Origin: Proteiniphilum sp.
Lineage (GTDB): Bacteria; Bacteroidota; Bacteroidia; Bacteroidales; Dysgonomonadaceae
Assembly: GCA_031284475.1 (NCBI GenBank)
Contig: JAISZV010000327.1
Span: 1-6,483, forward strand
DNA: 6,483 nt
Reading direction: 5' to 3'
Positions 1 to 4,822 of the stretch are shown in pieces. Numbering within the stretch: the stretch's first letter is position 1; each line of letters opens with the position of its first letter. The position numbers and the translations under genes are program-made. The notes beneath the pieces were generated by a model. The model was not told the origin of the DNA and searched no databases. It worked only from the letters and a program-made list of their open reading frames with translations.

Positions 1-237
1 TTTTCCGAGCCAGTTGACAATGGAATCCATATAAGCCTCCGAAGGGAACGTATAACCGAAAACGCCATGTTCCACACGTTGTTTCAGCGCCTCTATAATA
101 GCCGGAGGAGATTTAAAATCCATATCGGCCACCCAAAACGGGATAAGATACTCGCGGCCAAAGACAGGTTTTAATTTCTCTGTTTTAACGGCGTGGGTAC
201 CCGAACGATCTACTATTTCATCAAAATTATATTGCAT
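1..237 (-). CDS. malY: MalY/PatB-type cystathionine beta-lyase, N-terminal part (cut by window edge)
   Basis: Only the first 79 codons are present; the gene continues past the left edge. The product resembles the start of PLP-dependent C-S lyases of the MalY/PatB group (aminotransferase fold type I), which split cystathionine or related thioethers into a thiol, pyruvate and ammonia in the cytoplasm. Visible hallmarks are an N-terminal FDEIVDRSGTHAVK stretch (residues 5-18), then IPFWVADMDF (32-41), the substrate-side segment typical of the group, then IIEAL and HGVFGYTFPS (58-67). The PLP-binding lysine lies outside the window. The start is the ATG at 237-235: similarity begins at once after it and the bases before it are repeat-rich and non-coding. 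No Shine-Dalgarno sequence and no TAnnTTTG promoter box are visible upstream, so transcription may come from parC/DUF3316 through the repeats, or from a promoter I do not recognise. Family assignment is firm; the precise substrate is not. Confidence 0.87.
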   Translation of the reverse strand, partial: MQYNFDEIVDRSGTHAVKTEKLKPVFGREYLIPFWVADMDFKSPPAIIEALKQRVEHGVFGYTFPSEAYMDSIVNWLGK

Positions 238-250
238 ATTTGTATATTTA

Positions 251-299
251 GGATTTAGGATGTGGGATGTGAGATGTCGGATGTGAGATGTCGGATGTG
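251..299. repeat. Tandem array of seven 7-base units, consensus RGATGTS
   Basis: Seven contiguous 7-base units in strict phase: GGATTTA, GGATGTG, GGATGTG, AGATGTC, GGATGTG, AGATGTC, GGATGTG. The 14-base pair AGATGTC+GGATGTG occurs twice in succession (272-285 and 286-299), suggesting expansion by slipped copying. The array begins 14 bases from the malY start codon, so it lies in the leader or promoter region of that gene. It is G-rich on the + strand. No protein reading is credible. It is a separate sequence family from the array at 354-465, though it has the same unit length. Confidence 0.85.
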
Positions 300-353
300 G
301 GTCTCAAAGTTCCCTCCGGTTTCCTTCCCGTCCATTATCGTACGAAGCGCCTA

Positions 354-465
354 CCATTACCCATTACCCATTACCCATTATCAACTATCCATTATCAATT
401 ACCTTTTACCTATTACCTATTGTCTTTTGTCCATTGTCAATTGTCAATTGTCAATTATCAATTAT
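354..465. repeat. Tandem array of sixteen degenerate 7-base units, consensus CNATTRY
   Basis: Sixteen 7-base units run without a phase break. From left to right: CCATTAC three times, CCATTAT, CAACTAT, CCATTAT, CAATTAC, CTTTTAC, CTATTAC, CTATTGT, CTTTTGT, CCATTGT, CAATTGT twice, CAATTAT twice. Variants are clustered, with neighbours most alike, as expected from local duplication followed by point change. A related CCATTAT also sits at 332-338, out of phase. Translated, the array gives HYPLPITHYQLSI-like strings in all frames, a well-known kind of spurious hypothetical protein; I treat the short + strand ORFs here as artefacts. It fills most of the 246-base gap between the DUF3316 stop and the malY start. 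Repeats of this style occur between genes in Bacteroidota and cyanobacteria; their role is unknown. Confidence 0.9.
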
Positions 466-483
466 TCTCCCCTTTCCGCCTGA

Positions 484-1329
484 TCAATAATAGGCCGACG
501 GGAGCGACGAATTATGACGCACCCTCTTTCCCCCGAAATTGAGCGATTCCACGGCAAACCCAATCATGAACTGGTGGGAGATAGTCCTGGTGATAAGTTC
601 GTTCACGTGGGTATTATAATAATCACCCAGATAAGCTGCACGAAGGGTAACGTTGCACACAGGCACATCAACCGAAAAATAGTTGCGCAATGCCCGTTGA
701 TTATGGAAAGATCCGAAATGAAGGGTTCCCTTGTTATTCCCAAGCGTAAATATCTCGTAATAAGAGTGTCCGTATTCGGGCGAAAAGAATATACCGGCAA
801 AGGGAGTGGCGAGCTGCCACCGGAAAGTGAATATCTTCCAGTTATAGATAGCCATAGCCGAAAGATTGAGGTTGGTAGACGTTTTCAGTGAGCCGGGATT
901 ATTGGAATTCCGCACATTGTATATGCCGCCCAAAGAGGCTTCCCATCCGCCGCCGCCCAAAAGCCGCAGATTAGAGGTAGCAAAGAGGGGATAAAATCCG
1001 GTGATCCGGTAATCTAAGTTGCCGTAATATTCCGAAGCGGAAGCCGTGGGATTCTTGGTAATCGCCGTTTGGATAAGGAACTGCTGCTGTAGGAGCAGGT
1101 TGCCGCTGAAATAGGGAGTTCTCTTGATACGATCGTGCATAAGCGATATGCTGATACCGTTATACCTGAGGGGCGAGAGGTAGCTGTCGTTGAGAAACGC
1201 TTTTCCGATACCGAAAAGGGTTGACTGGTTGACAGGGCTTACCGGCTGTATTGTGGAACGATTCTCTTGAGAAACCGTCACACAAAGAATACCGATCCAT
1301 ATACTAAACAATAGCGTTGTTTTCTTCAT
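484..1329 (-). CDS. DUF3316 family exported protein, probable outer-membrane beta-barrel
   Basis: A 281-residue protein of the DUF3316 family, whose biochemical function is not known. Residues 1-20 form a signal peptide: MKK, a hydrophobic run (TLLFSIWIGILCV), then TVS before QENR; there is no lipobox cysteine at a cleavage site. The rest alternates polar and aromatic or hydrophobic residues with many Tyr, Phe and Asn, as in outer-membrane barrels, though that topology is inference. Segments I recognise from Bacteroides relatives include YLSPLRYNG (50-58), the GGGGWEAS turn (125-132), NVRNSNNP (138-145), FFSPEYGHSYYEIF (181-194), HFGSFHN (204-210) and YLGDYYNTHVNEL (233-245). The length is normal for the family and the frame is intact. 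The start ATG lies 17 bases after the parC stop, on the same strand and with no terminator between, so the two are probably cotranscribed. The last residues (SLPSAYY) are not a type IX secretion signal. Confidence 0.85.
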   Translation of the reverse strand: MKKTTLLFSIWIGILCVTVSQENRSTIQPVSPVNQSTLFGIGKAFLNDSYLSPLRYNGISISLMHDRIKRTPYFSGNLLLQQQFLIQTAITKNPTASASEYYGNLDYRITGFYPLFATSNLRLLGGGGWEASLGGIYNVRNSNNPGSLKTSTNLNLSAMAIYNWKIFTFRWQLATPFAGIFFSPEYGHSYYEIFTLGNNKGTLHFGSFHNQRALRNYFSVDVPVCNVTLRAAYLGDYYNTHVNELITRTISHQFMIGFAVESLNFGGKRVRHNSSLPSAYY

Positions 1330-1346
1330 TTTGTTTTTTGTGTCTG

Positions 1347-4076
1347 TTAAAACAACTTCATCTGTCCGGTGATTTCATCGCGCAAATCGGCATCGGAGGT
1401 ATTGCGATCTTTGTTTTCCTCATTTCCCTCATTTTCTTCATTTTCCGCGTTTTCCTCGCCAATCTCCACTTTCATTGCCTGTTGCTGTTCCTCCGCCGGT
1501 TCAGGGAAGCGAAGCGGTTCCAATTCTTCCACCGCCTCCACCGCGTAGTTGGAGATACGTTTACCTTTTGCCTTGTAACTTTTTACGCCGATAAATTCAT
1601 CCACATCAATTTCCAGAGGTTCGCGGAAACTGTCGTGACCGCCAAAGAGGGCTTTCACCCGCGGATAAACCGTATCGGTCAGTAAAAACAGGCGGGAGCC
1701 GGTATTATCGCCTACAAACCGAAGCGGTTTCTCAGACAGTTCAAAAGTGAACCGTTTAAGATAGGCATATCCCTGATCAACGTCAAAGAGCGCCGCCGTC
1801 CATACTTTGTGCTCATCTAACTTTTCGATATGGAGTATATTTTGTGGAAAATGGTTGGTGAGGTCGAAGTTACAGATATAGTATTCGCCGGCGGTAGTAA
1901 CCACGAGGATCATATCGTCGCCCTGAAATTCGCCGAGGAATTTGCCGCTGCCTTCGTAATTGAGACGGAGCACGTCAGGGTCGAACCACACCTTGCGGCC
2001 GCCGAGCGTTGACACGCCTTTTTGTTTGAGCTGAATGCGGTGTACTTCCGCTTTGGTAAGAATATTTCCCATAGCCTGCCTGCCTTTGATCTCTATCTCA
2101 CTGAAATCTTTCTCAAACTGGAGGATACGCATGCGGGGTTTGGGCTTCAAGATCACTTTGATGGTTTCAGCCTCGCCGTTGGGATTAACGCTGAAGTAGG
2201 CGATACGCGAACCCGGTTCCCCACGGGTAAGGTCATACTCCTTGTCACGGTTAACGCCGGTAACGGCGAACCGTTTGATGTAATACGGCGCCTTTTTCCC
2301 GTCACGATACGCCACGTTATAAATAGTGCGCTTATCATTCCTCTTGAAGACTCCCGCATAGAGGATGCCTTTACCGACAAACATTTTGTCGCACACCTTC
2401 AACACCTTATATTTTCCGTCTTTGAAGAAGACAATAATATCGTCGATGTCGGAGCAGTTGCATACAAACTCGTCTTTCTTCATGCCTGTGCCAATGAAGC
2501 CTTCCTCACGGTTCATATAGAGTTTCTCGTTGGCTTCGGCCACCTTGGTAGCTTCAATATTCTCGAAACTACGAATGACCGTACGGCGCGGAAAATTCTT
2601 GCCGTAGCGCTCCTTGAGCATCAGGAACCATGCGATGGTATAGTCGATGAGGTGGCCGAGGTGATGGTCTATCTCGCCTATCTCTTCCTTCAATCTGGCG
2701 ATCAATTCGTCCGATTTATCGGAATTGAATTTGAGGATGCGCCCCATCTTTATCTCCATCAACCGGAGAATATCGTCCCGCGTAATCTCACGGAGAAAAG
2801 AGGGTTTATAGGGTTCGAGGCGTTGATCGATATGCGCTACGGCAATATCCATATTTTTGGCGTTCTCGAACTCCTTGTCTTTATAGATACGCTCTTCTAT
2901 AAATATTTTTTCGAGTGAAGCAAACAGGAGCGACTCCTGTTTTTCGCCTTTTTCAATCTCCAGTTCACGGCGCAACAGTTCACGGGTGGTATCTACGGAC
3001 GAACGCAGCACATCGCTCACAGTGAGGAAGTGCGGCCTGTTGTCGTCGATCACGCAACAGTTGGGCGAGATGCTAATTTCGCAATCGGTGAAAGCATAAA
3101 GGGCGTCGATCGTCTTGTCGGAAGAAACGCCGGGCGCCAGTTGCACCTGTATCTCCACGTTTTGCGCCGTAATGTCGTCCACCTTCCTTATTTTGATCTT
3201 ACCCTTGTCGTTGGCTCTGAGGATGGAATCGACCAAGCCCGCAGTGGTTTTACCGTAGGGTATATCTTTGATGACAAGCGTTTTGTTATCTAACTTGGAG
3301 ATAGTGGTACGAATCTTTACGGAACCGCCTCTTTCACCATCGTTGTATTTCTCCACATCAATATATCCTCCGGTCTGGAAGTCGGGGTAGAGCGTAAAAT
3401 CTTCACCCTGAAGGTATTTCACCGCGGCGTCGCACACCTCATTAAAGTTATGAGGCAATATTTTGGAAGAAAGTCCTACAGCGATCCCCTCGGCGCCCTG
3501 CGCCAGCAGGAGGGGGAATTTGGCAGGAAGCGTAACCGGCTCTTTATTACGGCCGTCGTAAGAAGCCTTCCATTCGGTAGTCTTCGGATTAAAGAGCACT
3601 TCGAGGGCAAATTTGTTAAGACGCGCCTCAATATAGCGGGGCGCGGCGGCGCCGTCGCCGGTGAGTATATTTCCCCAGTTACCCTGGCAATCGATCAGCA
3701 AATCTTTTTGTCCAAGCTGTACCAGCGCGTCGCCGATGGAAGCGTCGCCGTGGGGATGGTACTGCATGGTTGTCCCGATAATATTGGCCACCTTGTTATA
3801 ACGGCCGTCGTCCATCCGCTTCATAGCGTGCAAGATGCGTCGCTGTACCGGCTTGAGGCCATCGAAGATGTGCGGCACAGCCCGCTCAAGGATCACGTAG
3901 GAGGCGTAATCGAGAAACCAGTTCTGATACATTTTGGAGAGGTTGAGCGAACTGTCGTCGCCCAACCTTACCGGCACTTTGGAGCCGGAGAATGATCCGG
4001 AGGAAAAAAGGGCTTCTTCTTCCCTATTTTCCTCTCTCTCTTTTATATCGTCGTCGTTTGGTAATTGGGGGGACAT
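1347..4076 (-). CDS. parC: DNA topoisomerase IV subunit A (ParC)
   Basis: Type IIA topoisomerase A subunit, 909 residues from the ATG at 4076-4074. It cuts and rejoins DNA and, with ParE, decatenates daughter chromosomes. An acidic head (about 1-45) precedes the breakage-reunion domain (about 48-500). This contains the quinolone-region motif HPHGDASIGD (107-116) and GDGAAAPRY (140-148), with R147-Y148 as the catalytic pair. The beta-pinwheel domain follows (about 525-845). No canonical GyrA box (QRRGGKG) is present; the nearest equivalent is KGRQAMG (664-670), which favours topoisomerase IV over gyrase. The tail (about 850-909) is acidic and low-complexity, with five EEN-like tripeptides, and ends in QMKLF. 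A longer frame opens at 4172, but its extra 32 residues are not family-like and a strong promoter (4131-4100) lies inside it, so 4076 is preferred. No parE lies next to it within the window. No Shine-Dalgarno is visible. Confidence 0.95.
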   Translation of the reverse strand: MSPQLPNDDDIKEREENREEEALFSSGSFSGSKVPVRLGDDSSLNLSKMYQNWFLDYASYVILERAVPHIFDGLKPVQRRILHAMKRMDDGRYNKVANIIGTTMQYHPHGDASIGDALVQLGQKDLLIDCQGNWGNILTGDGAAAPRYIEARLNKFALEVLFNPKTTEWKASYDGRNKEPVTLPAKFPLLLAQGAEGIAVGLSSKILPHNFNEVCDAAVKYLQGEDFTLYPDFQTGGYIDVEKYNDGERGGSVKIRTTISKLDNKTLVIKDIPYGKTTAGLVDSILRANDKGKIKIRKVDDITAQNVEIQVQLAPGVSSDKTIDALYAFTDCEISISPNCCVIDDNRPHFLTVSDVLRSSVDTTRELLRRELEIEKGEKQESLLFASLEKIFIEERIYKDKEFENAKNMDIAVAHIDQRLEPYKPSFLREITRDDILRLMEIKMGRILKFNSDKSDELIARLKEEIGEIDHHLGHLIDYTIAWFLMLKERYGKNFPRRTVIRSFENIEATKVAEANEKLYMNREEGFIGTGMKKDEFVCNCSDIDDIIVFFKDGKYKVLKVCDKMFVGKGILYAGVFKRNDKRTIYNVAYRDGKKAPYYIKRFAVTGVNRDKEYDLTRGEPGSRIAYFSVNPNGEAETIKVILKPKPRMRILQFEKDFSEIEIKGRQAMGNILTKAEVHRIQLKQKGVSTLGGRKVWFDPDVLRLNYEGSGKFLGEFQGDDMILVVTTAGEYYICNFDLTNHFPQNILHIEKLDEHKVWTAALFDVDQGYAYLKRFTFELSEKPLRFVGDNTGSRLFLLTDTVYPRVKALFGGHDSFREPLEIDVDEFIGVKSYKAKGKRISNYAVEAVEELEPLRFPEPAEEQQQAMKVEIGEENAENEENEGNEENKDRNTSDADLRDEITGQMKLF
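1413..1458 (-). repeat. Five in-frame 9-base repeats in parC encoding EEN-type tripeptides
   Basis: On the + strand five 9-base units follow one another: TTTTCCTCA, TTTCCCTCA, TTTTCTTCA, TTTTCCGCG, TTTTCCTCG (1414-1458). Read as parC codons (1413-1457) they give EEN, AEN, EEN, EGN, EEN (residues 874-888). Because the unit is a multiple of three, gain or loss of copies would change the length of the acidic tail without breaking the frame. The repeat lies after the DNA-binding pinwheel domain and before the terminal QMKLF. Confidence 0.85.
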
Positions 4077-4099
4077 ATTTCTATCGCTAAAAAATTGTC

Positions 4100-4131
4100 C
4101 AAAGATAATAATTTTAAGGATAATTGCCAAA
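4100..4131 (-). promoter_or_regulatory. parC promoter (Bacteroidota type, TTTG / TAnnTTTG)
   Basis: On the minus strand TTTG (4131-4128) is followed after exactly 20 bases by TATCTTTG (4107-4100), a full match to the Bacteroidota -7 consensus TAnnTTTG with the usual -33 spacing. The box ends 23 bases before the ATG at 4076, leaving a short leader. The promoter lies inside the longer open frame that starts at 4172, which argues against that upstream start. The same octamer is used at the chuR promoter. Confidence 0.75.
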
Positions 4132-4186
4132 TCATCCATTCTTCGCAAGGCGGAGGCAGATTCAAGTAACAAATGAAACTTTATTA

Positions 4187-4246
4187 CTACACCATATGTA
4201 GCAGATCACTACGCAGTATGTAGTGAATCACTACTACCGTATGTAA
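4187..4246. repeat. Three 22-base units each containing a CTAC/GTAG dyad
   Basis: Units begin at 4187, 4209 and 4231, a constant step of 22 bases. Their cores are CTACACCATATGTAG (4187-4201), CTACGCAGTATGTAG (4209-4223) and CTACTACCGTATGTAA (4231-4246). The first two spacers are CAGATCA and TGAATCA, sharing ATCA. Each core is an imperfect inverted repeat with CTAC or CTACA facing GTAG or TGTAG; the third has decayed on its right side. The cluster lies 56-115 bases upstream of the parC -33 element. A step near two helical turns places the dyads on roughly the same DNA face, as in multi-site regulator binding, but no regulator is known to me for this motif. Confidence 0.6.
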
Positions 4247-4366
4247 TTTATGCCTTCTCGAACGTAATGCCATTGATAGACTTGCGCAAGGCGGCGAAAG
4301 CAAGAAAACCGCTCTTATGCCTGAAATCTTGTTCGCGCTAAACGCCTCTTTCGTTTATGAAAAAAT

Positions 4367-4459
4367 TTATTCACAATAATTCTTAAAGGAAGATTCAAGC
4401 AGCAGCGCCGCAACAGGCGTTACGGGTGTGAGTTTCAATTTTTGTCGTTTCATGGTCAT
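4367..4459 (-). CDS. Possible small peptide gene, 30 residues, function unknown
   Basis: The open frame starts at ATG 4459-4457, with a second in-frame ATG at 4453-4451, and stops with TAA at 4369-4367. It encodes a basic head (MTMKRQKLKL), then TPVTPVAALLLESSF, then KNYCE with a single cysteine. I do not recognise the family; the layout of a basic start, TPxxxVAxLxLES core and Cys near the end reminds me of short orphan peptides common in Bacteroidales, but this is impression only. Support comes from context: an A-rich stretch (AAAACAA) just before the ATG as often seen in this phylum, and a promoter-like sequence at 4543-4513 that ends 53 bases upstream. It is divergent from chuR. It lacks the CxPxR or SxPxR motif that ChuR-type enzymes modify, so it is unlikely to be a ChuR substrate. 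It could be chance. Confidence 0.35.
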   Translation of the reverse strand: MTMKRQKLKLTPVTPVAALLLESSFKNYCE

Positions 4460-4492
4460 TTGTTTTGCTTATAGAATTTGCCTGTCATGTCA

Positions 4493-4525
4493 TTTTATAT
4501 TTCCCTGATAAGCAGAAATATAAAA
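4493..4525. repeat. Perfect 11-bp inverted repeat, candidate operator
   Basis: TTTTATATTTC (4493-4503) faces its exact reverse complement GAAATATAAAA (4515-4525) across 11 bases (CCTGATAAGCA). The arms are AT-rich, so a stable RNA hairpin is less likely than a protein-binding dyad. The right arm overlaps the promoter-like -7 box at 4520-4513, the classical position for a repressor site. No regulator gene is nearby. Confidence 0.55.
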
Positions 4526-4543
4526 GAATGGATCACCGGCAAA
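4513..4543 (-). promoter_or_regulatory. Candidate promoter for the small peptide gene
   Basis: On the minus strand TTTG (4543-4540) is followed after 19 bases by TATTTCTG (4520-4513), which matches TAnnTTTG at all but one fixed position. Spacing fits the phylum's promoters. It points at the 30-codon frame starting at 4459. The single mismatch and the AT-rich context make a chance match possible. Confidence 0.35.
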
Positions 4544-4576
4544 GAAAAGAAGTTAAGTATCTCATCTATCTCATCA

Positions 4577-4603
4577 TGATGCTCATATAGTGATGCTCAT
4601 ATA
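4577..4603. repeat. Direct repeat of TGATGCTCATATA, two copies with a 14-base step
   Basis: The 13-mer occurs at 4577-4589 and 4591-4603, separated by one base. CTCAT also occurs at 4561-4565 and 4570-4574, so the stretch 4561-4603 is generally repetitive. It could be a local duplication or a pair of binding sites; the sequence does not decide. Confidence 0.6.
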
Positions 4604-4707
4604 CGGTAGCAGCGATTGTAATGCATAAAATTTCACCTCTCTAAATTACATAATGATATGAATTGTCTACCTTTCCTCTGTAAAAAACTTTTTTCATCTG
4701 CGCGCGC

Positions 4708-4738
4708 TTGGAAACCGTAAGATTTTCATGTACTTTTC
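4708..4738 (+). promoter_or_regulatory. Weak possible upstream promoter towards chuR
   Basis: TTG (4708-4710) is followed after 20 bases by TACTTTTC (4731-4738), one base off TAnnTTTG at its last position. If used it would give chuR a second, longer leader of about 80 bases. It is much less convincing than the promoter at 4771-4803. Confidence 0.2.
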
Positions 4739-4770
4739 CCCTAAAAATTTTGCAAATCATTTTTATCCGT

Positions 4771-4803
4771 TTGTGTGTAATTGAGGATTTCATGCTATCT
4801 TTG
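4771..4803 (+). promoter_or_regulatory. chuR promoter (Bacteroidota type)
   Basis: TATCTTTG (4796-4803) matches TAnnTTTG fully. A TTG at 4771-4773, part of TTTG at 4770-4773, lies 22 bases upstream, slightly wider than the usual 19-21. The box ends 19 bases before the ATG at 4823, so the leader is short and A/T-rich with no Shine-Dalgarno. The box lies downstream of the TTG codon at 4781 that would open the longest frame, so that upstream start is excluded if this promoter is used. Confidence 0.68.
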
Positions 4804-4822
4804 CTTTATAAATAAAATCGAC

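Larger units (their letters stand above)
4077..4822. other. 746-base divergent intergenic region between parC and chuR
   Basis: This gap carries no large gene on either strand. From left to right it holds the parC promoter (4100-4131), a cluster of three 22-base dyad repeats (4187-4246), a short leftward frame without a start codon (4248-4337), a possible 30-codon leftward gene (4367-4459), an 11-bp inverted repeat overlapping a promoter-like sequence (4493-4543), a doubled 13-mer (4577-4603), and the chuR promoter (4771-4803). I see no tRNA, rRNA, recognisable riboswitch or transposase. The 10-mer CGCAAGGCGG occurs twice (4144-4153 and 4285-4294), which may hint at a small duplication or chance. 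The region is much longer than two simple divergent promoters need. Confidence 0.8.

Noticed and set aside
354..465. Heptad array as a CRISPR
   Set aside because: Units are 7 bases with no spacers of normal length, and no cas genes are present.
262..542. Two overlapping + strand frames of 73 and 84 codons
   Set aside because: They are translations of the heptad arrays (HYPLPITHYQLSI-type strings) plus the antisense end of the DUF3316 gene; a known kind of spurious protein.
2022..2918. 298-codon + strand frame inside parC
   Set aside because: Antisense shadow of parC codons 387-685; no recognisable domain, and the opposite strand encodes an intact conserved enzyme.
3450..3995. 181-codon + strand frame inside parC
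   Set aside because: Antisense shadow of the highly conserved catalytic part of parC.
4077..4172. Extra 32 N-terminal residues of ParC
   Set aside because: The promoter lies within this stretch, and the residues do not resemble known ParC starts.
4367..4459. Small peptide as a substrate of the neighbouring radical SAM enzyme
   Set aside because: It has no CxPxR or SxPxR target motif and ChuR has a clear sulfatase role; kept only as an independent possible gene.
4528..4590. 20-codon + strand frame (MDHRQRKEV...)
   Set aside because: Very short, ends inside the doubled 13-mer, and has no promoter-like sequence placed for it.
4173..4822. tRNA, riboswitch or insertion sequence in the long gap
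   Set aside because: No cloverleaf, no known aptamer core, no transposase frame and no terminal inverted repeats with target duplication were found by eye.
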